From Canna indica (Eukaryota > Streptophyta > Magnoliopsida > Zingiberales > Cannaceae), in contig CP136896.1 of the NCBI GenBank assembly GCA_034359265.1, positions 32,304,001-32,368,000 of the forward strand: a stretch of DNA of 64,000 nucleotides, given 5' to 3'. Shown piece after piece: positions 34,604-46,150 of this stretch. The notes beneath the pieces were generated by a model that ran no database searches, was not told where the DNA came from, and was given only the letters and a program-made list of their open reading frames with translations. Position 1 is the first letter of the stretch. Every line of letters begins with the position of its first letter. The position numbers and the translations under genes are program-made.

Positions 34604-35560
34604 TGACAGTATATGTCTCCTAGGGAACTTCTATTAAGGGCAATTGAATAGAAAATTTTAACTGCTACTGGAAACAAATAAAGAACTAAAATAAAGGCAG
34701 ACGCAAACGCAAGAGGTTTGTTTACGCAGTTCAGTGACAAAACCAATCACCTAATTTATAGGGCACAAACCAATCAGATGCCCAATCCACTCTCTATTAG
34801 TACAATACAAGTCCTCTGGATTTCACACCCGAAATCTGACTTCTAGTATTATAGTGAATTGGAAATAACAAAAAATTATTTGCTATTACAAGTACATACC
34901 AACTTATCTTTATATGACATCCCAGCCACAAAGTTCTATCCTCAACACAGCCTTGTGTTGTAGCGAGTTATCAGCTCAAGACCAAACTTCATACAGAAGA
35001 TAAGAAATGTTGATTGTTGCCTTTATGCACTCAACAGTCTCAACTCTCTCAATAATATGGCAACGTGGTGTTCGTACGAAAAGAGTCTATTGATCAGATC
35101 TTTTCATCTGAATTTATATGTGACACTTGAAAGATCTGAATCAATGTTGTTCATAACTATGTTATTTAATGAACCCATCAGTTAAACAACCAATTGTCAT
35201 CGATTTGAACAGCTCACATTAAAGACATCATAAAGATCAAATCAAACAATAACGCCCAGAACATAAATAATAGAAAAACACTCCACTACTCAAAATGGAC
35301 AAACAATAAATAACAATAATAAATAATACCAGAGATATCAAGAGAATTATCATCAATATTGAAATCCAACAGCCATCTCATTCGCAATAAACTTAGCCAG
35401 AAAAACTCAGACTATAGAAGTGGTTGAGACTGTCCTTTCACAGTTGAAACTGTCACTATATAGGCAGAGCTCCTCATAGTTGTGATTGTGCATAAAATTG
35501 AGAATTCACAAGGAGCACTTTTGCCAAATACAACCAACATATAAAAGTCAAACACTAACA
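34604..35560 (-). repeat. B2 3' LTR
   Basis: 957 bp, TGTTAGTGTTTGAC to ATACTGTCA on the minus strand. It is adjoined by the polypurine tract at 35561-35570 (plus-strand atctcccc). Confidence 0.85.
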
Positions 35561-35686
35561 ATCTCCCCGTTTGGCTTATTTGGCAAAACCCAAACAGATT
35601 AGATCACAACTCAACATATAAAAGTCAAACACTAACAATCTCCCCTTTTGGTTTATTTGGCAAAACCCATACTGATTAGATCACAA
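35535..35686 (-). repeat. Tandem 76-77 bp duplication of LTR edge plus polypurine tract
   Basis: The segment from acatataaaagtcaaacac through the tract atctcccc to gattagatcacaac occurs at about 35537-35610 and again at about 35613-35686. The LTR start and its priming tract are therefore both present twice in tandem. This may reflect slippage during reverse transcription or later duplication. Confidence 0.8.
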
Positions 35687-36030
35687 CGGTAAAATCAGAT
35701 GACAATAGAAAGTTTCAACTGAAGCACAATACACAATAACGATTAAGAAGATAACTTAACAGTTAACTAATAGTATACAACAGTCAACGTCACAAAACCA
35801 CAAAGTCAAAAAGGATTACACCCAGAGCACAAAGCATCCATAGCAACAAATTTTACAACCAAATCATCCAACCCACAGTATCCACAACATAAAGTATGAA
35901 GTACCACAACCATAAGAGCTAAATGTATCAACACCCAAATAAAGAGCAGTAAAACTAGAGAGTTGCAACTGCTTGTTCTCCCCCTTTTTGGCATAATAAG
36001 CCAAAGGAGTAATACAAGACATTCAAATGT
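35687..36030 (-). other. B2 3' untranslated region
   Basis: Non-coding; carries a further polypurine block (ctccccctttttggcataa at 35978-35996), as in B1 and B3. Confidence 0.65.
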
Positions 36031-36238
36031 TCATTCAAAATTCCCAGATGATGAGTCAGAGATACTTCCAAATGAAGGAGAGGCAGGTCCTGTAGAGGCT
36101 GCAGTAAAGTACTCAATGATTTTCTTTTTAGTAGAGATTACCTGCTGTTTAAATTTGGCCATCGTCTCTTTGGTAGAGAACAGTTCATCTACAATCTCTC
36201 TTTTAGCAGTTGGGTGGCAATTGAAGTAATACCATAAG

Positions 36239-38244
36239 TGTTGATTGAATACCCACACTAGAAGGGGGGTTGAATAGTGTGTATCTACTTTTATGATTAA
36301 TTGAATTCTTTTCGATTTTAATCAACTCAACTACCTAGTTCTAGTTACATGATTCTTAGTGCGACTAGATGCAATCACAATTATATCAAGCACAAGAAAA
36401 AATCAAATTGAGCAATCAAGATAGCAATGCAAACACGAAATATATAGTAATTCGGCCAACACCGCCTACTCCACTACCTTGGCTCCCCACCAAGGATTTC
36501 TATCCTTAACACTTTATAGATTAATAGTTTTTCTAAGAATACAATGAGGACTTATCCCTCAACCCTAGAAGCGAGCCTCAACACCTATCCTCTAGCAAAA
36601 ACAACAATCTACAAGACACCAAGGTGTTTACACGCACACCTTGCAAGCTACCCTAAAAATCAATACAAAGAAAGATGAAAACAATACATGATGTAGCTCC
36701 AACACGTCTCTTCCGAGCACTTTAAGGCTCCAAGTATGGATTTCTTGGTGAAGACCAAGCTTGATGAAGTGAGGAGGGATTGAGAGTGTGGAAACTGACA
36801 TTAGGACTTTAAATCAACTCTTTTAGGCTTGTAATCTATAAGGATATGCTCAATGAAGTTCTCAACAGCTGGGGAAGAGGTTTATGAGTGGTATTTATAA
36901 CCCCTTACTTGGCTAGGGCACCCAACGGGCATTTTTCTGCCCGTTGGCGACGTCCAGTTGCTTGCCGGTCGATCGTCGATCGATCGACCGCTGATCGATC
37001 AAAGGCATTCTGCCACTTTCGGGCCACATTCAGTCGATCGGGTGGTCGACTGAATTGGCTTCTGCCAATTTTTGTGTTACAACCCGCTTAATGGGATAAC
37101 TGACCCATCAACTTCATAGACCAACCTATTGGCCTAATTAAAATGCTTAAGCTGAAGTTGATGGTAGCACACCCATCAAGCCTTATAAGCCAACACCACA
37201 TCCAACATACTCCCGATGTGGGACTAAACCGGGGTATTACAATCTCCCCCAGTTATGTCTTGACGTCCTCGTCAAGACCCAACTCGAGTCTAACACATAG
37301 CCCAGAATCACACCCAAGTCGTCGGCATGTGAGGCCTAGCCTAGTAGCGGCTCCACCCCTTCACCTGGGCAGCCCTTTCTCACATAGGCTCCCTCACCAT
37401 GCCTAGAACTAGGTCTTGCTTTGATACCATTTGTTACGATCCACTTGATGGAATAGCTAACCCATCAACTTCATAGACCAACCTATTGGCCTAATTAAAA
37501 TGCTTAAGCTGAAGTTGATAGTAGCACACCCATCAAGCCTTATAAGCCAACACCACATCCAACATACTCCCGATGTGGGACTAAACCGGGGTATTAAAAT
37601 GCTTTCCGCTGATGTTGTTTGTTATTGCCTCAGTTTTGTAGGTATGTCGGTAGTTGAAGTTAGGTAGCTAGAGTCCTGGAGGAGGAGGCATCATCCGCTG
37701 CTTAGATGTTTTCTTAGTTGTTTTTATATTGATGTGGAGCATTATGTAGAAAACTCTTAGTTGAAATGATGATTTCAGTTGTTTCTGTTGAGATATTCTG
37801 GTGTATTTTTGTGGTTTGGTTTTAGGTTGCGCTCCTCCTAGGTGAGGTCCCTGTTTTAGGGATAAACCTGGGTGGGGCGTAACATTTTGGCTTCATTCGA
37901 TCGACCAACCGGTCGACTGAACTTGGGCTGAGGCTTATTTTTTAAGTCTTCTGCTTGCACGTTTCGTTTACGGATTTTGTTACCAAGTTTGGACTTGGAT
38001 AACATTATAATTTGGCTTGGGACATAATCCTAGAGTCATATTACATGAAATCTATTCCTAACTCTAGATTTTCTACTCGATCGACGATGGAGCCATTTTT
38101 GCCCATTTTTGGACTTTCTCCAAATGAAGTTCGTGCGTGTATCGTAACCTCAACCTGAGATCAAACACTTGATAAATTCATTAGAATAAGTTTGTTATCA
38201 TCAAAATCAAGATGGTGACCAAGGTTGAAAACCTTACGCCAACA
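36239..38244 (-). repeat. Solo LTR-D in the B2 3' ORF, carrying an 810 bp insertion
   Basis: A minus-strand LTR beginning TGTTGGCGTAAGG and ending TATTCAATCAACA. Target duplication is AGAAG on the right (38245-38249) and ATAAG on the left (36234-36238), one base apart; B1 shows the uninterrupted site near 29758 (ataccagaagtagtc). Without the insertion it is about 1.19 kb. It shares gtgaatagtgt-like, ttcggccaacaccgcc and GTCGAC-cluster features with Copia-A and Copia-C LTRs but is a distinct family. A minus-strand TATA box lies near 36892-36899. Confidence 0.8.
37075..37884 (-). mobile_element. 810 bp composite TRIM-like element, TSD TTTTG
   Basis: Exact target duplication TTTTG (37070-37074 and 37885-37889) brackets 810 bp, which on the minus strand begins TGTTACGCCCCACC and ends GGTTGTAACA. 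Inside are two near-identical 166-167 bp direct repeats (37075-37241 and 37432-37597) with a TRIM layout: polypurine tract at 37242-37252 and a primer site (plus-strand gctttgatacca) at 37418-37429. The remaining 287 bp (37598-37884) resembles the start of a longer gypsy-like LTR. No protein is encoded. Confidence 0.75.
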
Positions 38245-40209
38245 AGAAGTAGTCTCGACACCAGAGCTTGGACTGGGCTGATTCTTTCCAGAAGTTCCAA
38301 CCCTCTTGTGGATCTTATGATGAATCTTGAGTGAACTGCCTAAGGGTTTTAGAACTTCATCTGATGAATATTTGAATCCTTATTTTTCTAGGATTCCATA
38401 TATTTAAGTTTGGAAATATTAAGAACATTTTGGATTTAGATAGAAGTATGCTCCTAACAGAGACAATCTGCTCATATATTAGACTGCCAAGATTTAATGG
38501 AATTTCGTTGGTGATTTTATATAGCAACATTACCATTTCCTTGTTTAGAAAGGTAATGTGAGATGTTGGAATCCAATAATTTCTTGCAATAAGGAATAAC
38601 ACAACATAGAATGTGTTCATAAAAGAAGACTTGATGTCATGACTACCAGTCCAACTAAGAATATCACTATTGGATACCTCTTTTCAAATAACTTTCAAGA
38701 ACTCATCAAACTCATCAGCAATAGATGCAAACTCAGAGAAGCCAACAAATTCATTAATAACATGTGGACTAAAATTGTACCAATTGCCTCTAAGAAAGAC
38801 TTTATAACAATGGTTGCTATTTGGATAAGAGATATCATCATATAAGTTGCAGTGAAACTCAAAAATAGATTGTTTGCAAAAAGGATTTACTTTCTTGTAA
38901 GACCTAGATAAGTTTCTTTTCTTAAGAACATCAAGAACTAGTTTGCACTTTAAAGAAATTTGTTATAAATCAAGAATTCTTTGAGAGATAATACCTCTTA
39001 ATTGCAAAGCTTTCCAAAGAGGATAAAGATCATTAGACCGAAATCCTTTGTGCAGTTTACAGACAGTAGTTTTCTTTTTAGTCTTCTTCCCAGTCTTGAG
39101 TTTCTTCTTGGGAGTTGGAGACTTTTTCAATTCAAGAGTAGTAGTCTTCTTTTCTTTTGTCACATCAAGATTTTGCTTTCTTTTCTTGGACTTCCTAAAC
39201 TCAGTAGCCCTTTGTGACAGAGGTTCATTATCAGAATTTTTCTCTAGGTTGACAGTTCTCCAGATACCAAATTGGACTTTACTGGCATGTTCCTTTTTGA
39301 ACTCCTCTTCATGTCAGGTTCACTTTACACTTTCTTTTTCTTCTTAGAAGAGGCAGCTTTCTCAAGACCAGATGGAGCATCTTCCTTCTTAGGTTTAGAT
39401 GCCTCAGGAGTTGTAGATTCTAATTCATCAGCAGGAACTTGGTTCAAGTCCAAATTAACAGGTTCAGGAATATTAGACTGTGGCGAGGCTGCAACCGCAA
39501 ATTCAATCCCAGTATTTTCAATTACTATTTGTGAGGCACTTGTAGTCTTAACTACTTCAGACTCTGTTTCAACTAGTTCAAGTGGAGTTTGATTGTTCTC
39601 ACCAGTAGGTATTTCAGTCGTAGTTTCAACTGCTACATTAACAATTCAGACTGGGTTTGGATACTGAGAAGGGCTAACAATGCTTTCTTTTACAGCTGCA
39701 CTTGTATCTTCTTGTCCATCCAGACCAGAATCTGTATAGACAATGGATGGACCAGTCTTGACTGGAATTGAATCAAAATTATCAGTGATAGCAACATTTA
39801 TATCAATGTTAGGACCAGTGTGCGCTGGAGAAGAAACTGGTAGGTTTATGTCATAATCTTCTGTTGTAGAAGCAACACCATGAGAAATAGAGCCACCAGG
39901 TAAACTGACATTCTCTTTTGACTCCCCCTTAGTTGAAACATTTCCCCCCTCAACAACAGAGAATCTAGAAGAAGATTGGTGGGGTTTTGAAGTCATACCT
40001 CTTTCGCTTATCCTCAAGGGTTGATCAGCGGGTCTTCTTCCTACTTTCTTCCTCAGCCTATGACCATGAGCAAGAGGAGACATTTCTAGAGAGGGAGGCA
40101 CAACAGTAGTCGGTTCATCCTTCCCGCTAGGGTTTGAAGATTCCATCTTCTTCGTCGTTGATGCATAAACCTTTCTGAGAAAGCCTTTCTTCCTCTTTTC
40201 TTCAGTCAT

Positions 40210-40654
40210 CTTGTATTTAAGAGAGAGAGTAGTTGAAGGGACAAGAGAGTAGAGATTTCACTCGTTGCCGATTACCTTGAAGGAAAGAAGAAGAGAAACT
40301 GCAGCCCCCGGATTTTTAATTAGGGCGTAAAGTCAAATCTCCAATAAAGAAGGGGGCACACATGCGGACATCAAAAAAGTGAACATTTTAAACTCTTAAA
40401 TAAACATCTGCCGAGAGTGAGCAAAACACCATAAATAATCCTTCATAAAGCAATAAGGGGTGAAATTAAAAAAAAAAATGAAACCTTGAAACCTTTTCAT
40501 TTCATTCACCCCACTAAGTAGTTATTTCTTTCTTTCTAAAATAAAGTGTGTCATCTAACACATGATCTGAGAGCAGACTTTGACTGTTCAGAAAGATCGC
40601 CACTTGTCTTTTTGTTGAAACATGTTCCAGATGTACATTCCTTATCCAAGTTGA
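40210..40654 (-). other. B2 spacer between RNase H and 3' ORF
   Basis: Non-coding, homologous to the B1 spacer and the B3 leader. It carries the purine-rich leader just before the ATG at 40209 and the ggggtgaa block near 40450. Confidence 0.6.
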
Positions 40655-41290
40655 CTATGTAGTACAACTGCCTGCTGTCAGGTATTCTAGTTCCATAGAA
40701 AAGAAAGGAATAGAATTTTGTCTTTTATTCAACCATGTTGTCGGGTTTGTACCAACATAATCACCTGCAATACTCTTTCTGTCATCTAAATTATTAGACC
40801 AATCTGTATTGATATATGCTGCAAGACAAGTTTTAGAATCAATAGAATGCAAAAGATCAAAATCCAGACCACTTTGAATATATCTTAGAATCCCCTTAGC
40901 TATCTGATGATGTGACTCCTTTGAGTTAGCATGATATCTTCCACATATCTTATTACTAAGGCCAATATCAGTTATGTTATTAGTGAATTTCTGAAGACAG
41001 TTGATCATACCTCTGTAAAAACTGATATCAATATTGTCATGCTTGGTCTTTCCAAAATATATTTCTTCATTTAAAAAACCATTTATGAGAGTAGTCTTGA
41101 CAATCATTTAATTGAAATGGACAGACCCTGGAAATCATGAAATACCACCCGGTTTCAACCGCTGAGAAGACTACCTCAGGTGTTTTCTTTCTCTCCTAGA
41201 ATAACAAAAAGCTTCTATTTTTTCAGAAAATCTAGTAATTCCTCTACCCCATTCACTCTTTGGAACACTATAATATTCATGACCTAAATG
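40655..41290 (-). pseudogene. B2 RT edge and RNase H fragment
   Basis: The minus-strand ORF 40655-41107 starts VKTTLINGFLNEEIYF, an RT segment, and jumps directly to DISFYRGMI and the RNase H domain (YINTDWSNNLDDRKS, TWLNKRQNSIPFFS, ELEYLTAGSCTT). The RT palm with the YVDD motif is missing. From 41107 to 41290 a short block (RGITRFSEK, then broken text) joins it to the gag-pre-integrase region. That block also occurs in B1 near 34080-34150. Confidence 0.75.
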
Positions 41291-41860
41291 ACGATGTCAA
41301 AGACTCATGTCAGAAGAAACAATTGAAGGAAAAATGGAAGAGTAAGCAATTTTGTAACAGTTGTCTCTACGTCTATTCTCTTCAAGAATACAATTCCCAA
41401 TTTTATCAAAACCCTTGCAACTATTCTTAGTAAAGTGCACATTTAAATTTTGATCACACTGGCTTATACTCAAAAGATTTGCTTTGAGACCTTCTACAAG
41501 CAGAACGTTTTCAAGATTAGTAATTCTTGGAACATTTAGAGTTCCAACTCCTGTGACATTTCCATGACTTCCATCTCCGAATGTAATAATTTCGCCTTCT
41601 TATACCTTAATATCTTTTAGATTTTTTCGATTCCCTATGAACACCCACTGTCGAGATACCAAGATCCAAAAGAGAAACTAGTTTTTGACATAAAAGCAAT
41701 ATAGCAGTAAAGATCGGTCTTTCTTACCCATATTCGCTTGACCTTTTGCCTTGGATAATTCAAATAATTATTTCTCTTCAATTTGTTGGAGAGTTTGAAG
41801 TAATTTGCTACAGTGTGTCCTTTACACCCGTAATAGTAGCATTTTGGCACTTTTTTTTCT
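41291..41860 (-). pseudogene. B2 zinc knuckle, protease start and gag-pre-integrase
   Basis: CYYYGCKGHTVANYFKLSNK (41790-41850) is a degenerate CCHC knuckle. VKRIWVRKTDLYCYIAFMSK and WYLDSGCS (protease active site) follow, then FGDGSHGNVTGVGTLNVPRI, NLNVHFTKNSCKGFDKIGN and SSDMSLWHRHLGH near 41300. Integrase sequence beyond HRHLGH is absent. Confidence 0.75.
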
Positions 41861-42046
41861 TTTCTTGTAGTAGGCTTTTGATGTCTTTAAAAGCCTCTAT
41901 GAAAGTTCCTCGATTAAGTAGGTAGTTGAGATCGTGGTTTCAACTAGCATGAACTAGTGTATCCTAGCCCATTGTGATTAGTAGGACTTTTTCCTGCACT
42001 CAAGATTTTATTAAGAGTTCTTGTAGAATTCATCATTCTAACTTCA

Positions 42047-43375
42047 TCTTTACTTTCCAAGTTCGAAAATCAACTTAGACTCTTTGTCTTCTTTTTGAAC
42101 GATATATTTTTGTAGGGTTTGAACTTTCTCCTTAAGAGTCTTCTTTTCTTCAACCAAAAGCTTGTTCTGATCGCTAAGAGTATTGTTATGTTTCGCCACT
42201 TCAACCCATTTGTCAAACATCTCCTGATATGCATCCTCAAGACTATCTGCATATTCAACTTTATTGTGATCACTATCTACACCTGAGATGTCGGTAGTCT
42301 TAACTGTGTCATCTATGCAGACTATGAAAGCTCTAAAGTTGCCATGCTCATGTTCTTCTATGTCAGTTTCTTGATCATCATCACTCCAAGTAGCAGTGAA
42401 TGATTTCTTAATCTTCTTCTGAAGATTTGGGCATTCTGATGTCATATGACCAAATACTTCACATTCAAAGCATTGGATGCTTTTAAACTTCTGTTGGGAG
42501 TCATCCTTTTGTCCAGATGACTGACTTCTTCTATTTTCTCCAGCATAGTAGTTTGATCTTGAAATGGCAATCTCAGATGGTTGAAACTGTTGTTTGGACT
42601 GCAGGTTCGACTGAGAGTTCTGGTTTGTCCTATTCTTGGCTCTCAGAAATCTCCTTATATTTTTTGTCATAAGATCAAGTACAACATCCATTTTTTCTTC
42701 AAAATAATCTTATGTTTTGATCTCATCCTCAGTAGCTTTAAAAGCAAGATTTTTCTTCTTTTCTTTGTCAAAATATTTTTCAGATAATTCCAACTCATAT
42801 GTTTTGAGTTTACCCATTAGTGTCAAGAGTAATAGTAGATAGATCATGAACTTCACTTATGGCAGCAACTTTTATATCAAACTTTGTATGCATGGATCTA
42901 AGAACTTTCCTTACTACTTTTTCTTCAAAAAATAACTCTCCAAGGTTTGTGGCATTGTTCATTAGATCTTTGATGCACCCATGAAAGTCTTGTAGGCTTT
43001 CATCTTCTCCCATCTTCATATTCTCAAATCTGATGTTGAGAATTTAAACTTTTGACTTCCGAAAAGTCAATGATCCTTGATGATTTGTTTCTAAAATTTC
43101 CCATACTTGCTTAGGATCAAACCCACTAAAAATACCATTAAGGGTTTTATTATCATAGTTTGCAGCAACAATCTCTGCTTTAGTATACTGGCTTTTAGGT
43201 TTACGCTAAGTCCCACCAGGAGTTGTGGGTGCAGTGTAGCCAATCTCAATTGTGTCCCAGCACGATCATTCAAGGACTTAATGAAAGCTCTCATCCTAGC
43301 CTTCCAATAAGCATAGTTTGTTCCGATAAGCAAAGGAGGAACATTAACAGAATTTCCCATAGGCATTCCTTTCAT
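42047..43375 (-). pseudogene. B2 gag
   Basis: It starts MKGMPMGNSVNVPPLLIGTN at 43375, followed by YAYWKARMRAFIKSL (DUF4219/UBN2 type). A frameshift lies near 43200-43260; the text continues with DESLQDFHGCIKDLMNNATN and KVLRSMHTKFDIKVAAISEV (42810-43019). The CCHC knuckle CFECEVFGHMTSEC lies near 42430-42475. A Glu/Lys-rich coiled coil (NNTLSDQNKLLVEEKKTL) ends it. It is closely similar to B1 gag. Confidence 0.8.
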
Positions 43376-43436
43376 CTTGAGCCTGAAAAAGAAGAGACGC
43401 ACCTAGGATCTTGTGTAGGTAATGGTTAGCACAATC

Positions 43437-44376
43437 GCTCTTATACCAATTGGCAGTATATGTCTCTAAGGGAACTTTTGTTAAGGGCAGTTGAATAGAT
43501 CGACAGTTTTAACTGCTACTAGAAACAAAGGAAGAACTAAAACAAAGGCACACGCAAACACAGAGGTTTATTTACGCAGTTCAGTGACAAAACCAGTCAC
43601 CTAATATGTGGGGCACTCACCGGGCAAATGAATTGGATTTCACACCCAAAATCTGACTACCAGTACTACAATGAATTGGAAATAATAAAAAATTATTTGC
43701 TATTACAAGTACATACCAACTTGCCCCTCTATGACATCCGAGCCACAGAGTTCCATCCTCCACACAACCTTGTGTTGTAGCGAGTTATCAGCCCAAGACC
43801 AAACTTCACACAAAAGATAAGAAATATTGATTGTTGCCTTTCTACACACAGCAGTTGCAACTCTCTCAATAATATGGCAACACAATGTTCGTACATAAAG
43901 AGTATATTGATCAGATCTTTTCATCTGAATTTATATGTGACACTTGAAAGATCTGAATCAATGTTTGTTCATAACTATGTTGTTTAATGAACCCATCAAT
44001 TAAACAATCAACAGTCATCGGTTTGAACAACTCACATTGAAGACATCATAAAGATCAAATCAAATAGTAACACCCAGAACAAAAAGAGTAGAAAAACTCT
44101 CCACTACTCAAAATGGACAAACAATAAATAACGATGATAAATAATACTAGAGATATCAAGAGAATTATTATCAATATTAAAATACAACAACCATCTTATT
44201 CGCAATAAACTTATCTAGAAAAACTCTCACTGTAGAAGCGGTTGAGACTATCCTTTCACGGTTGAAACTATCATCATATAGGCAGAGCTCCTCATAGTTG
44301 TGATTGTGCATAAAATTGAGAATTCACCAGGAATACTTCTGCTAAATACAGCCAACACAAAAGCCAAACACTAACA
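43437..44376 (-). repeat. B2 primer site and 5' LTR
   Basis: Primer site 43437-43448 (plus gctcttatacca; one change from gctctgatacca) adjoins the 926 bp LTR at 43451-44376. Compared with the 3' LTR it lacks about 30 bp. Confidence 0.85.
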
Positions 44377-44381
44377 CAAAA

Positions 44382-44618
44382 GAGAAACCAGTCTTTGACA
44401 TAAAAGCAATATGGAAGTTAAGATCAGTCTTTCTTACCCAGATTCGCTTGACCTTTTGCCTTGGGCAATTTATATGATTCTTTCTCTTTTCCAATAGTAG
44501 CATTTGAGCACTCTATTTTCTTTTCTTGTAGTAGGCTTTTGATGCCTTGATGAGCCTCCATGAAAGTTCCTCGATTGAGTAGGTAGTTGAGGCCGGGGTT
44601 TCAACTGGTATGAACTAG
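44382..44618 (-). pseudogene. B1 gag/pol link fragment
   Basis: A B1 remnant between B2 and G2, homologous to 41663-41955 in B2. It carries decayed coding text for the knuckle and IWVRK link region. It ends at actag, the G2 target duplication. Confidence 0.65.
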
Positions 44619-45064
44619 TGTCACGTGCATCTCTGATGATTGACTACAAGAAGAGGAGGAATTCAAGGTAGATACATCGGACACGTGCCGAGTTTTTGAA
44701 GAGCAGCGGAATGTTGAGGTAGAAAACCATCCACGTGGAAGGAAGCGAGTGAGGAGACAACCCCACTGGAGTTGGGATTACGTCATGTAAAGATACTTAC
44801 CGAATAAATGAATAGTTTCATGTAATAGGGCATATAAATAGCTGAAGTGTAATGAATAAATAAAATCAAGAATTAATTCAAATCAAATTTCCTTTATTCT
44901 CTTCCCGTGCCTCTTTCTATCCCTCTCTAGATCCCCAATCACTTCTTCTTCTTGTTCTTCTCCTCTAAGAACTCTGACGTCCAGAGCTGGGAAAGTCTTC
45001 GGCGAAACTACAAGATAGTTGGAGACAGGCGGAAGGCCAATCAGGTAATCCTAGTAACCTGACA
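44619..45064 (+). repeat. G2 5' LTR
   Basis: 446 bp, TGTCACGTGCATCTC to AGTAACCTGACA. A TATA box (TATAAATA) lies at 44833-44840. The partner at 51200-51637 has TATAAAA at 51414-51420 and a longer (ctt)n run at 51519-51556. Confidence 0.85.
44833..44840 (+). promoter_or_regulatory. G2 LTR TATA box
   Basis: TATAAATA in the middle of the 5' LTR, conserved in place in the 3' LTR. A likely start point for the element transcript. Confidence 0.5.
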
Positions 45065-45099
45065 TTGGTGCTTTCATTGTCTTCTTCTGCTTTAAACGA

Positions 45100-46150
45100 T
45101 CGCTATAGAAACGCATTATCAAGCACTGGCCGAATCTGTGAGGGTATTACAGGAGGCTAATTCTCATCACGATCAATTACTCGAGGGCCTTCGAGCTAAT
45201 GTATCCTCACAACAGCAGGCAATTGAGGGTCAGCAGCAGATCTTGCAAATGATTTCATCGCAAATTGGGTTGCTGAACAGTCAGATGGCTCAATGGAACA
45301 AAGGCAAGGGTGAACACTTGCCGACTGGTGGTGTTAGTTGTTCGTGACTGCGATGGCGAGGGACAACCAAGGGGATAGTGTTGATGAAGATGACTTCCTG
45401 TTTTCACCAAAGCCTCCATAAATTGAGTTGCCTTTATTTAATGGTTCCGGTGTTGAGGAGTGGATAGCTGTAGCTGAAGATTTCTTTGAATTCTACTCCA
45501 CAAAAGATCGGCACTGGGTCACAATGGCTTCTTTTCGAATGGATGGTATGGCGCGAAGGTGGTTCCGATGGATGCAGAATAGAAAATAATTATTAGGTTG
45601 GTCACATTTAGTTGAGGCCCTTCGCCGACATTTTGAACCTACAGAATTAGAGTCACCTGAAAGTTAGTTGACGAAATTGATGCAAGTTGGAAAAGTTGAA
45701 GATTATGAGAGCAAATTCGAGGAGCTGGCGTTAAGAACTACATAATTACCTGAGTCTTTTCTGGTGAATTGCTTCATATCAGGACTCCGAACAGATATCA
45801 AGTCTGATATATTATCTTTTCAGCCATCCTCGATGCATGAAGCATTGCTTTTGGCAAAGCGCTGTGAGGCTAAAGCAACTACTGCTCATAAATACCCGAG
45901 CCAGTTTGTGTTTACTAAAGCTTAGGGCTTATTGCCAATGCCTGCTAAAGGCTTTCTGTCGACAGGTGGGCTATCAATGTCAAAACCATTAGTCTCTACT
46001 GGCGATAATAAAATGTTACCCAGGAGAATTTCAGCAGCTGAGGTACAAAAGCGGAAGGAAGAAGACTTGTGCTTCTACTGTGATGATAGGTACACTTATG
46101 GTCACAAATGTAAGTCTCCGCAATTACTCATGCTTGATGATGGGTTTTAA
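45100..46150 (+). pseudogene. G2 gag
   Basis: The opening is Gln-rich and helical (ANSHHDQLLEGLRANVSSQQ at 45154 onward). After a frameshift near 45345 comes the retrotrans_gag core: IELPLFNGSGVEEWIAVAED, ASFRMDGMARRWFRWMQN, WSHLVEALRRHFEP and VNCFISGLRTDIKSDIL (about 45420-45830). The knuckle CFYCDDRYTYGHKC (46072-46113) has the CxxC..GHxC spacing usual in chromovirus gag. Several stop codons (for example in GVEE..MQNRK*) make it non-functional. Confidence 0.8.

Larger units (their letters stand above)
36031..40209 (-). pseudogene. B2 3' ORF (env-position, Transposase_32-like), split by LTR-D
   Basis: It starts MTEEKRKKGFLRKVYAST at 40209 and stays open for 187 codons (to 39646), the longest clean N-terminal part of the three copies. 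Then come frameshifted Ser/Thr/Glu-rich and Lys-rich blocks, KLHKGFRSNDLYPLWKALQ (about 39004-39060), YKVFLRGNWYNFSPHVINEF-like text near 38760-38820 and NYWIPTSHITFLNKEMVMLL (about 38500-38590). LTR-D interrupts from 36239 to 38244. The tail (36031-36238) has ELFSTKETMAKFKQQV and ends GNFE with stop at 36031. Total coding length is about 700 codons. No membrane helix or signal peptide is evident. Confidence 0.75.
34604..44376 (-). mobile_element. Copia-B element B2, inserted in B1
   Basis: A minus-strand element with both LTRs (34604-35560 and 43451-44376) and exact target duplication CAAAA (34599-34603 and 44377-44381). The interrupted B1 protease sequence is continuous in B2 itself (aagatccaaaagagaaac at 41663), which confirms the join. 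Order on the minus strand: primer site 43437-43448, gag 43375-42047, zinc-knuckle/protease 41860-41290, RNase H 41107-40655, 3' ORF 40209-36031, polypurine tract. Integrase and the RT catalytic part are absent. A solo LTR-D lies within the 3' ORF. Confidence 0.9.
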
